Positions 7,816-15,657 of a DNA stretch of 50,047 nt are shown piece by piece. The position numbers and the translations under genes were made by a program. The stretch covers positions 1 to 50,047 of the forward strand of contig JAFGPS010000120.1 of the NCBI GenBank assembly GCA_016936075.1. Reading direction: 5' to 3'. Position 1 is the stretch's first letter, and every line of letters begins with the position of its first letter. Under the pieces are notes generated by a model. That model did not search any database, was not told where the DNA came from, and saw nothing but the letters and a program-made list of their open reading frames with translations. Source of the stretch: Sedimentisphaerales bacterium. GTDB taxonomy: Bacteria > Planctomycetota > Phycisphaerae > Sedimentisphaerales > Anaerobacaceae.

Positions 7816-9315
7816 ATGAGTGAAAACAATTTTGATACAATAGGTAATCAGCCGACAATACCGGGAGAGCCTGGCGGGCATATTTTAAGCGGGCGATATA
7901 AAATCGTTCGCGAGCTTGGCTCAGGCGGCATGGGAGTTGTATATCTTGCACGAGACCTTGAACTTGAAATGGATGTAGCAATAAAGGTTTTGCCCGCGAT
8001 TCTTGCGAGGAACAAACGTGCTATCGAGAACCTGCGGCGGGAAGCAAGGACTACCCTGAAGCTGACTCACCCAAATATTGTACGTCTCTATCATTTTCAG
8101 TCCGAAGAGGAAATCAAATACATCGTAATGGAATATGTAGATGGCGGCAACTTAGAGGAAAAGATTTCAGCCGCTGGTGCATTGACTCTGGATGAAACTG
8201 TAAAGATATTCAGTCAGGTAGCTGCTGGTCTGGATTACGCACATTCTCAAAACGTTCTTCATCGCGATATAAAGCCAGCCAACATAATGCTGAGCAAAGA
8301 CGGCAAAGCCAAACTTGCAGATTTTGGAATTGCACGACAATTAAAAGATTCAATGACACGTATCACGGGAAAGGAAACTTCCGGAACATTGCTTTACATG
8401 GCTCCTGAACAATTCCGCGGCGGCGAGCCTGACCATAGAAGCGATATCTACTCTCTTGCGGCCAGTATTTACGAGTGCCTTTCGGGAAAACCTCCTTTCT
8501 GGCGAGGCTCAATCGAATACCAGGTCATGCACGAAGAACCCGCACGATTAGAAAAACTAAATGAAAAACAAAATTCAGTCTTACTCAATGCTTTAGCTAA
8601 AAAGCCTGTTACAAGGCAATCATGTGCAAGGGATTTGTTGGGCGAATTGGATGGAAGTGACAAAACTTCTCAGCAGACACTGGATTTAAATTTAGAGAAA
8701 GAAAAATCGGAAGCTCAAACAAACATAAAGCTTAAAGATGCAATTAATCTATATAATAATTGTAAATTTGGAATTGCAAAGAATTTGTTTTTAGAATTAG
8801 CTGATAAAGGTGATGCTATTGCAAAAATGTATGTAGCAGATTTTTATCAAAATGGAAGTTGTTTTTTCCCTTATGATCCTCCAAAAGCAGGGGAAATAGC
8901 TCTTGAAGTAATTGAGCAAGTAAAAATGCTTGCAAATAGCGGTAATTTAGATGCTATGTTTTTATTGGGAAGTGCTTATCAAGATGGTCTTGGGATAAAC
9001 AAAGATTATCATAGGGCTATCGAATGGTACAACAAGGCTATAGAAGTTGGAGATTCAAGCGCAATGAATAACCTTGGTTGTATGTATCATGACGGTGAAG
9101 GTGTAGAACAGGATTATCAGAAGGCTATCGAATTGTACAACAAAGCTATCGAAGGTGGAAGTTCAATCGCAATATGGAACCTTGGGCTTTTGTATGAATA
9201 TGGTGAAGGTGTTAAGAAGGATGAACACAAAGCTACTGAATTATATCTTAGAGCAGCTCGATTAGGTAATATAACAGCCCAAGAGGAGCTTACTAATAAA
9301 GGTTTGAAGTGGTAA
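7816..9315 (+). CDS. Ser/Thr protein kinase with C-terminal Sel1-like repeats
   Basis: It encodes 499 residues. Kinase signatures occur in order over about residues 28-290: glycine loop LGSGGMGVVY, VAIKV lysine, hinge IVMEYVDGG, catalytic loop LHRDIKPANIM, DFGIAR, APEQFRGG and SDIYSLA. The second half (about 325-495) holds three or more Sel1-like repeats (GSAYQDGLGINKDYHRAIEW, then YHDGEGVEQDYQKAIELY, then YEYGEGVKKDEHKATELY), which usually mediate protein contacts. No transmembrane segment or zinc ribbon is seen, so it is probably cytoplasmic. It follows the second caspase-FGE gene. A truncated copy stands behind the first, so caspase-FGE plus kinase was the duplicated unit. Targets are unknown; the FHA protein at 21693 is a plausible reader. 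Confidence 0.9.
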   Translation: MSENNFDTIGNQPTIPGEPGGHILSGRYKIVRELGSGGMGVVYLARDLELEMDVAIKVLPAILARNKRAIENLRREARTTLKLTHPNIVRLYHFQSEEEIKYIVMEYVDGGNLEEKISAAGALTLDETVKIFSQVAAGLDYAHSQNVLHRDIKPANIMLSKDGKAKLADFGIARQLKDSMTRITGKETSGTLLYMAPEQFRGGEPDHRSDIYSLAASIYECLSGKPPFWRGSIEYQVMHEEPARLEKLNEKQNSVLLNALAKKPVTRQSCARDLLGELDGSDKTSQQTLDLNLEKEKSEAQTNIKLKDAINLYNNCKFGIAKNLFLELADKGDAIAKMYVADFYQNGSCFFPYDPPKAGEIALEVIEQVKMLANSGNLDAMFLLGSAYQDGLGINKDYHRAIEWYNKAIEVGDSSAMNNLGCMYHDGEGVEQDYQKAIELYNKAIEGGSSIAIWNLGLLYEYGEGVKKDEHKATELYLRAARLGNITAQEELTNKGLKW

Positions 9316-9369
9316 ATATTAGCATAAAAAACATAGATAGTTATAGATGATTCTATTCAGGGATTGGCG

Positions 9370-10173
9370 ATGGTAGAAAGTATAGAAGTTAAGATTGTTG
9401 AGGATAAATTTATCTCTCGTTTGCAGGAGAATTTTGCTGAGTGCGAGAGTGGTTTCCGGATTCAGGAATCGGATTGTTTGTCTGAATTGCGGAAACTTAC
9501 TAGTGCGAAATTATTGCGAAATGAGTTGGAAACGAAATATCCATTAGGTAAATCGCTCTCAATAAGAATCATTCCGAAAGAAGAACGTTCCGGCAAATGG
9601 TTCAAGAAAACTACTGCTGCCCAACAAAATCAAATCTTTTTAACTGGTAAAGTCATTATTCGATTGGAAAGGTTTGTTGAAAAAGGTTCTGACGATGAGC
9701 CTCTTTCTTTATCTGAGCTTCATTCTATATTAACGAAGGAAACTGAGCTTGCTAATCGTAATCGATATGAATCTATTCTGGGGCTGTATAGTCCTACAGG
9801 CTGGTCGCAGGATGCAACGGATTTTATACAAAATGATCCGCCGGGCAGCGGCTGGGCATCTAATAGAATCTATCCTGTTTTAATCGGGCCTGAAATTAAT
9901 GAACTTGTTTGGGATACGAAAAGCGAAAAACTTAGTAAATATATTCAGTACTTCTGCGGCCTGACATTAGAGGAAAGGAGTAGAATCTGTAAAAACGAAA
10001 TTCAAAGAGCAATATTAGTACAGGAATTCGCAAATATTGCGAAAATAGCACAATCACATGGCTTTGAATTGGACTTTGTAAAAAAAATAGCAAAAGAAAT
10101 AGCCTCCGGCTCTAAAGAACTTGTAATAACCAAAGTCTCTGGAGTTGGTCTTGTTTTAAAGAAAAAAATATAA
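9370..10173 (+). CDS. Conserved-looking protein of unknown function beside ESCRT-like genes
   Basis: ATG 9370 lies six bases behind AGGGA; an in-frame TTG at 9364 is less likely. It encodes 267 residues, soluble, with no signal peptide or membrane segment. The first third is mixed alpha/beta (VESIEVKIVEDKFISRLQEN), and the middle contains a helix-rich stretch and GLYSPTGWSQDATDFI. The C-terminal 60 residues are helical, ending KELVITKVSGVGLVLKKKI, which could be a winged-helix-like hairpin. I do not recognise a family. It lies 22 bases before a helical ESCRT-III-like candidate and the second MIT-AAA gene, so it may be an adaptor or regulator of that machinery. That role comes only from position. 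Confidence 0.7.
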   Translation: MVESIEVKIVEDKFISRLQENFAECESGFRIQESDCLSELRKLTSAKLLRNELETKYPLGKSLSIRIIPKEERSGKWFKKTTAAQQNQIFLTGKVIIRLERFVEKGSDDEPLSLSELHSILTKETELANRNRYESILGLYSPTGWSQDATDFIQNDPPGSGWASNRIYPVLIGPEINELVWDTKSEKLSKYIQYFCGLTLEERSRICKNEIQRAILVQEFANIAKIAQSHGFELDFVKKIAKEIASGSKELVITKVSGVGLVLKKKI

Positions 10174-10195
10174 ATTTTATTAGGAGATATTAGTT

Positions 10196-10819
10196 ATGAG
10201 AAATTTTATTGATAAACTTTCTGGTCTTTTTGGCGGCAAGCTTATGAAAATCGAAAAGCTTACTACGAATCAGCTTGAAGATGAAAAAATCCGCCTTCAG
10301 ACTGTTCAGGAAGGCTTCATTAATGAAGTGAAACAGCTTGAGGAAAAGAAAAGAACTTTATTCGAAGAAGGCAGAAAGAAAAAGAGCGCACTGGAAAAGC
10401 AGGCTATCGCGGTACAAATTAAACAGGTTGACGATGAAGCTAAGGATGTTGTCAAAGCCAATAATATTATCGGCAGGCAAATTCTTGTTACCGGCAAACT
10501 TACGCAGATTAAGAGACGCGAGAAACTCCTGAAGTCCGAAGGTTTGTGGGGAATGATTAGCTCAGTAGAGCCTGAACAGATTGAGAAATTCATGCTCGAT
10601 ATGAAAGTCAAGAGCAAACAGGGTGACGCCCAATCGAGAAGGCTGCTCGATATCTTAGGCGAGTCCGAGTCGGAAGTCGAAGCGGTTGATCCTGATATTT
10701 CGAAAATTGTAGCCGCTATGGAAGAAGCCGGCGAAGATGAAATCACAGAAGACGCATGGGAAAATATAGAGGAAAAAGTATTCAAGAAACCTGAGGAAGA
10801 AGAGCCTGAAGAGGATTAA
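10196..10819 (+). CDS. Helical coiled-coil protein, candidate ESCRT-III-like subunit
   Basis: It encodes 207 residues. AGGAGATAT precedes the ATG. Almost the whole protein reads as long charged helices. A basic first helix (about 15-75) with EEKKRTLFEEGRKKKSALEK resembles the alpha1-alpha2 hairpin of Snf7/CHMP proteins. A second long helix covers about 80-150, and the tail is strongly acidic (about 160-207, ending EEEEPEED). ESCRT-III proteins share this plan: a basic core hairpin and an acidic C-terminal arm that binds the MIT domain of Vps4. It lies directly before the second MIT-AAA gene. Sequence similarity to Snf7 is weaker than for the protein at 12132, so a generic coiled-coil or PspA-like protein remains possible. 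Confidence 0.55.
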   Translation: MRNFIDKLSGLFGGKLMKIEKLTTNQLEDEKIRLQTVQEGFINEVKQLEEKKRTLFEEGRKKKSALEKQAIAVQIKQVDDEAKDVVKANNIIGRQILVTGKLTQIKRREKLLKSEGLWGMISSVEPEQIEKFMLDMKVKSKQGDAQSRRLLDILGESESEVEAVDPDISKIVAAMEEAGEDEITEDAWENIEEKVFKKPEEEEPEED

Positions 10820-10821
10820 AT

Positions 10822-10850
10822 CAGCAGATGAACGCAGATGGATACAGATA
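10822..10850 (+). repeat. Dispersed repeat, partial copy
   Basis: It contains GCAGATGAACGCAGATGGAT followed by ACAGATA, matching the left arm of the inverted repeat at 12033-12107 and the copy at 14971. It lies between a stop codon and the next start in the same operon. It is an intergenic repeat unit; its function is unknown. Confidence 0.6.
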
Positions 10851-10863
10851 GGATAAATATATT

Positions 10864-12042
10864 ATGGTTGATTTGAGTGGTGTAGTAGGTGACAGATTAG
10901 AGAGTGTGTTGGCTAAGGCGAGGAAGCTTGTTGAGAACAAGGAATTGTCAAAGGCGGCTTTAGCTTATGCACAGGCTGCAAAATTGATGAAGCAATATGC
11001 GGATTCGGCAACGAGTGACATAGTAAAAAAGAAGCGTCTGGTTGATTCGGAAAAACTGCAAAGTTATGCGGACCAATTAAAAAAAGGTCATGTTCCGAAT
11101 ATGCAGGATAAGGCTTCTGCCGCTTCTAATGATATAGATATAACATTGCAGGAAGATGATTATTTAGCAAATGCGCGCAGCCTGATAACGCAGGCGAAAA
11201 TTAGTTGGGATGAAATTGCGGGTCTGGATGATATCAAAAAATTTGTAATGGAATCTTACGCGCTTAGTCTTGCCAAATTGCCTGATGGAGTAGGGTTGCC
11301 GAAAGCGGCGAATCTTTTGCTCTATGGCCCTCCTGGAACAGGGAAAACTCTTATCGCAGCCGCTGTATCGAAAGGACTTGAAGCGACATTCTTTTCCTGT
11401 AAAGTCAGTGACATGCTGAGCAAGTATTTCGGCGAATCGAGCAGGCTTATCGATGCAATATTCGAGCTGGCAACGCAAATGAGTCCATCGGTGATATTTC
11501 TCGATGATTTCGAGTCCATCGTGCCAAGCCGGGACAGTGACAGCAGCGGGGTAGAAAGAAGGGTACTTACGGAACTTCTTACCTGTATGGACGGCTTCGC
11601 GAATAAAAGCAGTGACCATCTGGTTCTTGTAATCGCTGCTACGAATAAACCATGGCTGATTGACCAGGCTATTCTTTCGCGGTTCGGCAAATTAGCCTAT
11701 GTCGGCCTGCCCGACGATAATGCAAGAGAGAAAATTTTTGAACTTCTTTTAACGAAGAAAGGCTACAAAATTCGGGATAGCCTTAGGGATTTTGCGAAAA
11801 AAACCTTGAATTACAGCGGCCGCGAGATTGAACAAATCAGCAAGGAACTTATAAGGACAATGATTTCAAAAGCCAATCCCGACCTTGCGGATATAGCGGT
11901 AAAAGGTAAGAAAGCAGTGGAACAATATATGTTGAAGATGTCGGATATTACTATTGACGATTTGGAAGCTCTTATTGAGCAAATGGTACCTATGACAAAT
12001 CAGGATGACCTGACAAAATACGAACAATGGAACCGCAGATGA
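10864..12042 (+). CDS. MIT-like AAA ATPase, Vps4-type, with Asp in place of Walker B Glu
   Basis: It encodes 392 residues. An N-terminal three-helix segment (about 10-76: LAKARKLVENKELSKAALAY, then two basic helices) resembles an MIT domain. The AAA module follows (about 113-330): SWDEIAGLDD, Walker A GPPGTGKT (165-172), pore-loop region SKYFGESSR, Walker B VIFLDD (D214, D215), sensor AATNKPW and an SRFGK arginine-finger region. The glutamate normally following the Walker B aspartate is Asp215, which could slow ATP hydrolysis. The helical C-terminus ends in a segment supplied by the repeat overlapping the stop. It lies between two ESCRT-III-like genes, exactly where a Vps4 ATPase would be expected. 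It differs from the ATPase at 1933, so the two could form a mixed ring. Confidence 0.85.
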   Translation: MVDLSGVVGDRLESVLAKARKLVENKELSKAALAYAQAAKLMKQYADSATSDIVKKKRLVDSEKLQSYADQLKKGHVPNMQDKASAASNDIDITLQEDDYLANARSLITQAKISWDEIAGLDDIKKFVMESYALSLAKLPDGVGLPKAANLLLYGPPGTGKTLIAAAVSKGLEATFFSCKVSDMLSKYFGESSRLIDAIFELATQMSPSVIFLDDFESIVPSRDSDSSGVERRVLTELLTCMDGFANKSSDHLVLVIAATNKPWLIDQAILSRFGKLAYVGLPDDNAREKIFELLLTKKGYKIRDSLRDFAKKTLNYSGREIEQISKELIRTMISKANPDLADIAVKGKKAVEQYMLKMSDITIDDLEALIEQMVPMTNQDDLTKYEQWNRR

Positions 12043-12107
12043 ACGCAGATAAACTCAGATTAAAATTAGATAAAAAAATACCAGTGTACATCTGCGTTAC
12101 TCAGCGG
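12033..12107. repeat. Dispersed imperfect inverted repeat
   Basis: The left arm CCGCAGATGAACGCAGAT (12033-12050) pairs imperfectly with a right arm ATCTGCGTTACTCAGCGG (12090-12107). An AT-rich spacer includes AAACTCAGATTAAAATTAGA. Partial copies occur at 10822 and 14971. The left arm supplies the last codons and stop of the AAA gene. It looks like a small non-autonomous repeat family in this genome. Confidence 0.7.
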
Positions 12108-12131
12108 ATTAAATTGATTTAGGAGATAAAG

Positions 12132-12731
12132 ATGGGATTATTTAAGAGTAAACAACAGAGGCAACTGGAGCGTGACATGGCGATTCAGAATGTTTTGGAT
12201 TTGCATAAGAGGCGGATTCGGGATTTGAATAAGCATGAAAGAGGCTATTGTGAAAAAGCTATTCGAGCAAAAAGGCAGGGTGACAAGGCGAATTACCAAA
12301 AGCTGTCCAGGCTGCTTGTTCAGACGATGAACGAACGAAGGCGAATTGAAAGTGCACTTCTTACATTCGAAGCACTCGTTCAAACGAAAGAAAGAATCGA
12401 AGGTTACGGTCAGTTCGCAAAAGGACTTCAGACGGCAACGAAATCTATTTCGTCGGTCTTTAAGAATATCGACCTTACCAAAACAGTGACAGACCTTAAC
12501 ATGGCAATGGGACAGGCGAAACAGATGGACAGGGCGATGACGATGGTTCTTGACAGGGTCAGTGATACAGCCTTCGAGCCTGATTATGAAGCTGATGAAG
12601 AAAATGTCGGTATAGAACAGATTGATGCGATGATTTCCGAGCGGGCCGAAATGGCTGAAGGGCAGGTCGATGGTAAGATTGATGATATGCTCGGCGAAAT
12701 CGAAAAGCAGCTCAAAAAGGAGAAAGAGTAA
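12132..12731 (+). CDS. ESCRT-III/Snf7-like (CdvB/CHMP-like) protein
   Basis: It encodes 199 residues with an AGGAG ribosome site, directly after the second MIT-AAA gene. The protein is all helical and follows the Snf7/CHMP plan. A basic first helix (about 10-50) is followed by the turn AIRAKRQGDKANYQKLSRLL, closely resembling the AIRAxRQGDK-type turn of CHMP/CdvB proteins. The second helix (NERRRIESALLTFEALVQTK) and helices 3-4 (GLQTATKSI, then LTKTVTDLNMAMGQ) also follow that order. An acidic linker leads to the final amphipathic helix DDMLGEIEKQLKKEKE, which resembles a MIM motif for MIT binding. Family members polymerise on membranes and are disassembled by Vps4. Membrane remodelling here is inferred. 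PspA/Vipp1, the known bacterial relatives, fit less well. Confidence 0.75.
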   Translation: MGLFKSKQQRQLERDMAIQNVLDLHKRRIRDLNKHERGYCEKAIRAKRQGDKANYQKLSRLLVQTMNERRRIESALLTFEALVQTKERIEGYGQFAKGLQTATKSISSVFKNIDLTKTVTDLNMAMGQAKQMDRAMTMVLDRVSDTAFEPDYEADEENVGIEQIDAMISERAEMAEGQVDGKIDDMLGEIEKQLKKEKE

Positions 12732-12797
12732 AAGAAAGGACAAAGTTGCAAACGCAAAAAGATTATGAATTCTTTTGTATGGAATGAGGACTTAAGT

Positions 12798-14900
12798 ATG
12801 TTAAGGCGAATATATGTTATTATGGTTCTTTGTTTGATTGGCTCTATAGCAATAGCACAGGATTCGGATAGAGGTGTCCTAATCGGCACAGACCCGAGGA
12901 CTGAAGCGGGAGGGCAGCGATGGGCTTTAATTATTGGGATAAATGACTATACGAATGTTCCTACCTTGCGATATGGCCGCTCTGATGCCGAAACGCTTGC
13001 AAAAGTTTTAATAGAACAGTGCGGCTTTCCCAAAGATAACGTTGTCCTTATGACCGATTCAAGAGACATTCGATTAGATAGCCCTTCTTTATATCCAACT
13101 CGCGGCAACTTATATGCTCGCTTAAGTCAGATTGCCCAGGTGGCAAAAGCAAATGACCTATTATTGATAAGCTTTGCAGGACACGGTATCAATGTCGATG
13201 GTTGGGGCTTTCTTATGCCTGCCGATGGCACTACAGTCAATATTGATACTCTCGTTCCATTGTCGTGGGTTAAGGAAACGCTCGAATCATCCGCTGCTAA
13301 ACAAAGACTTCTTATTCTCGATGCCTGTCATTCAGGCGCAAGAGCCGCAGATGATAAATCAAGTCCGGCTTCAGCACTTCTCTCGCCGTTAAGCGGCGCT
13401 GCTTTTGCTACTCTTGCATCCTGCGATTCGGACCAGCTTTCGCATGAGGATAATAATATTGGGGGAGGTATTTTTACAAATTCAATCATCGAAGGTCTCC
13501 AGGGCAAAGCTGATAAAGAAGCTGGTGGAAATAATGATGGTGTTTTAACTGCTTATGAGCTGTTTTCGTATGCTTCATTAAATGTGCGGCAATGGAGTCT
13601 TACCAGCGGCATGACACAAACACCTGTTCTGCGTGGTGAGTTCAAAGGAGAAATTGAACTTGCCAGATTCAAGACTGCTGATGAATTAAAAATCCAGAAG
13701 GAAGAACTCCAAAAACGTCTCGAACAGATTAAGGATAAAGAAACAAGCAGTGTGACTGAACAATTGCAGAAAGAGATAGCTGAACTTGAAGTTCAATTAC
13801 AAGCAATTACGGGAGGTTCTTCCGAAGGAGTTGGAACTTCAGATGATTTTGAGGCCGTAAATGCAAGATTTGAATCAGCTAAAAAGCAAGTCGAAGATAT
13901 CAAAGCTCTCCTTATAGAAACCTTAAAGACTTATCAGCCTACAAGTTCTACTGTATCTAAAATTCAGGAAAGACTTGAAGTATCGCAGGCGGAATTAAAG
14001 AAGTCAGCAGAAGTATTAGATGGTGCAATTGACAAACAGATCAAATCAAAACAGTCATCTTATAATGAGCTTATAAAAGAATTATTACCCTCAGCTCCTC
14101 GGGCACAGAAGGTGAAACAAGAAATAGATTCATTTATCAAAACTCGAATGGAAATGCTGAATATATTATATAAAGGTGAAGTTATAACAAATACAATTGG
14201 AATGGAGCTTATTTATATTCCTTCAGGAGAATTTATGATGGGTAGTCCTTCATCAGAAGAAAAAAGGAAATCGGATGAAGGCCCTCAACATCGAGTTACG
14301 ATAAGTAAAGGTTTTTGGATGGGTGTTTATGAAGTAACACAGGCCGAATACGAGGCTGTAATGGGCAGTAATCCGAGTTATTTCAAGGGTGATAATTTAC
14401 CTGTTGAGCAGGTAAGCTGGAACTATGCAGTAGAATTCTGTAAAAAGCTTACTCAGAAGGAAGGTAAGACATACCGTCTTCCTACAGAGGCAGAATGGGA
14501 ATATTCCTGCAGAGCAGGGACAACAACGCCATTTAATACTGGTCAGACTATCAGTACCGATCAGGCTAACTATGATGGTAATTATGTCTATGGCAATGGA
14601 AGAGAAGGTATATATCTTAAAAAGACGACGGCAGTTGGAAGTTTTCAACCCAATGCCTTTGGTTTATATGATATGCATGGCAGTGTATGGGAATGGTGTC
14701 AGGATTGGTATGATAAGAATTACTATTCAAATTGTCCAAGCATTGATCCAGAAGGCCCAAGTTCAGGCTCGTCCTATGTTCTCCGTGGCGGCTCTTGGTT
14801 CTTCGAACCTTGGTACTGCCGCTCGGCACATCGCAGCATGAGTTCAGCCAACTTATTGAGCAGTAGCTACGGATTTCGTGTCGTCGTCTTGGACTTTTAA
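12798..14900 (+). CDS. Secreted caspase-like protease with coiled coil and FGE-type domain, paralogue 3
   Basis: The start is ATG 12798, behind GAGGA; an in-frame ATG at 12765 would add an unlikely leader. It encodes 700 residues. A signal peptide ends SIAIA at about 20. The caspase-like domain has His129 (SFAGHG) and Cys177 (LDACHSG) and an EF-hand-like loop (GGNNDGVLTAYEL). Residues ~290-470 are coiled coil (EELQKRLEQIKDKE and similar), replacing the shorter hairpin of the other paralogues. The FGE-type domain follows (about 475-699) with GMELIYIPSGEFMMGSP, MHGSVWEWCQDWYD, VLRGGSW, YCRSAHR and YGFRVVV. The coiled coil could oligomerise the protease. It sits 66 bases after the ESCRT-III-like gene, linking the caspase and membrane modules in one transcription unit. 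Confidence 0.85.
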   Translation: MLRRIYVIMVLCLIGSIAIAQDSDRGVLIGTDPRTEAGGQRWALIIGINDYTNVPTLRYGRSDAETLAKVLIEQCGFPKDNVVLMTDSRDIRLDSPSLYPTRGNLYARLSQIAQVAKANDLLLISFAGHGINVDGWGFLMPADGTTVNIDTLVPLSWVKETLESSAAKQRLLILDACHSGARAADDKSSPASALLSPLSGAAFATLASCDSDQLSHEDNNIGGGIFTNSIIEGLQGKADKEAGGNNDGVLTAYELFSYASLNVRQWSLTSGMTQTPVLRGEFKGEIELARFKTADELKIQKEELQKRLEQIKDKETSSVTEQLQKEIAELEVQLQAITGGSSEGVGTSDDFEAVNARFESAKKQVEDIKALLIETLKTYQPTSSTVSKIQERLEVSQAELKKSAEVLDGAIDKQIKSKQSSYNELIKELLPSAPRAQKVKQEIDSFIKTRMEMLNILYKGEVITNTIGMELIYIPSGEFMMGSPSSEEKRKSDEGPQHRVTISKGFWMGVYEVTQAEYEAVMGSNPSYFKGDNLPVEQVSWNYAVEFCKKLTQKEGKTYRLPTEAEWEYSCRAGTTTPFNTGQTISTDQANYDGNYVYGNGREGIYLKKTTAVGSFQPNAFGLYDMHGSVWEWCQDWYDKNYYSNCPSIDPEGPSSGSSYVLRGGSWFFEPWYCRSAHRSMSSANLLSSSYGFRVVVLDF
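14764..14886 (+). other. Candidate hypervariable region of FGE-type domain
   Basis: This is the same position as the 7650-7771 region in paralogue 2. Constant blocks VLRGGSW, YCRSA and YGFRV flank residues that differ completely (FFEP versus YDDP; SMSSANLLSSS versus LWNEPEVTSNN). Differences cluster in the predicted ligand-binding part of the C-lectin fold. A pyrimidine-rich stretch follows the stop (14901-14935). No template repeat or reverse transcriptase is present in the window. Confidence 0.35.
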
Positions 14901-14970
14901 TCCTTTGTTCTTTTATACTTTTACCCTTTATAATCTCGAGTGAAGCGTAGATAGAAAAATTTTGAAAAGG

Positions 14971-15001
14971 AACCGTAGATGAATACAGATGAACTCAGAT
15001 T
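14971..15001 (+). repeat. Dispersed repeat, partial copy in a 348-base intergenic region
   Basis: AACCGTAGATGAATACAGAT and GAACTCAGATT match the left arm of the repeat at 12033-12107. The surrounding intergenic stretch (14901-15248) is AT-rich, with no coding frame seen. Its right end holds the promoter for the next gene. Confidence 0.6.
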
Positions 15002-15166
15002 AAATAAGTTAGAACCAGATATGAATTCATATAGAAATGATTAACTTTTATTATAATGACATTTTAGAATCACTGGTTAAAAATAGGTTTTTGGGTTAAA
15101 AAAAGGCTCTAATAAGAAGTAATATAGCTAATTAGTAAAAAAAAGTAAATAAAAGTAAAATATAGG

Positions 15167-15195
15167 TTGCAATAGTGCCGAAATGGTATTATAAT
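15167..15195 (+). promoter_or_regulatory. Predicted sigma70-type promoter
   Basis: TTGCAA (15167-15172), a 17-base spacer and a perfect TATAAT (15190-15195) precede the HTH regulator start by about 54 bases. It probably drives the second transcription unit (15249 to about 29.6 kb), in which all genes are closely spaced on this strand. Confidence 0.65.
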
Positions 15196-15248
15196 ATCTC
15201 TAATGATAAAAAAGTTTTGTAATATTGATAAATAATGGAAGTGATGTT

Positions 15249-15605
15249 ATGGATAAATTACTAAGTATTGAGGATATTGCGGAAATCCTGGGGTTGGAAT
15301 ATAAATCTATTTACCGTCTTATACGCAGCGGTGAACTTCCTGCTGCACGCATTGGGAGGGTTTACCGGGTAAATGAAGCTGATCTGGCATCTTATATTGA
15401 AAGCCAGAAACAGGCTCTCCATGAAGAGACTACAGGACAAAAGCTCTTTGCTCAGCGAGAGGTTCGTTGCGGAAGCTGCGGCCAAAGGATTGTAAGTGAA
15501 CTTGGTATTGCAGGTCGATGCGAAGTATGCCAGGCAGCTTTATGTGCAGAGTGTTTCGGGATTAAAAAGGAAAAATGCTGTAAAGCTCATCAGGAAAATG
15601 GATAA
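15249..15605 (+). CDS. HTH (excisionase/MerR-like) regulator with cysteine-rich zinc domain
   Basis: ATG 15249 lies seven bases behind GGAAG; an in-frame TTG at 15225 is less likely. It encodes 118 residues. Residues 1-55 are a helix-turn-helix of the excisionase/HTH_17 type (LSIEDIAEILGLEYKSIYRL, then PAARIGRVYRVNEADL). The second half is cysteine-rich: CGSCG, CEVC, CAEC and KCCKAH, with spacing like a treble-clef or B-box zinc fold. It is the first gene after a strong promoter and probably regulates the operon that follows. The zinc part could sense a ligand or bind a partner, as zinc ribbons recur in four later proteins of the operon. The HTH call is firm; its target is inferred. Confidence 0.8.
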   Translation: MDKLLSIEDIAEILGLEYKSIYRLIRSGELPAARIGRVYRVNEADLASYIESQKQALHEETTGQKLFAQREVRCGSCGQRIVSELGIAGRCEVCQAALCAECFGIKKEKCCKAHQENG

Positions 15606-15657
15606 TGGTACAAACTATTTTGAAAAATAACATTTGTTGATTTTTAAGGAGCTAATT

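Noticed and set aside
12132-12731. PspA/Vipp1 identity for the helical protein
   Set aside because: It lacks the MGIFSR-type PspA start and order, and shows the Snf7/CHMP-type turn and MIM-like tail beside a Vps4-type ATPase. PspA remains the main alternative to test.
12138-12743. Minus-strand frame of 201 codons
   Set aside because: It is antisense to the ESCRT-III-like gene; composition is that of a shadow frame (Phe/Leu/Ser-rich).
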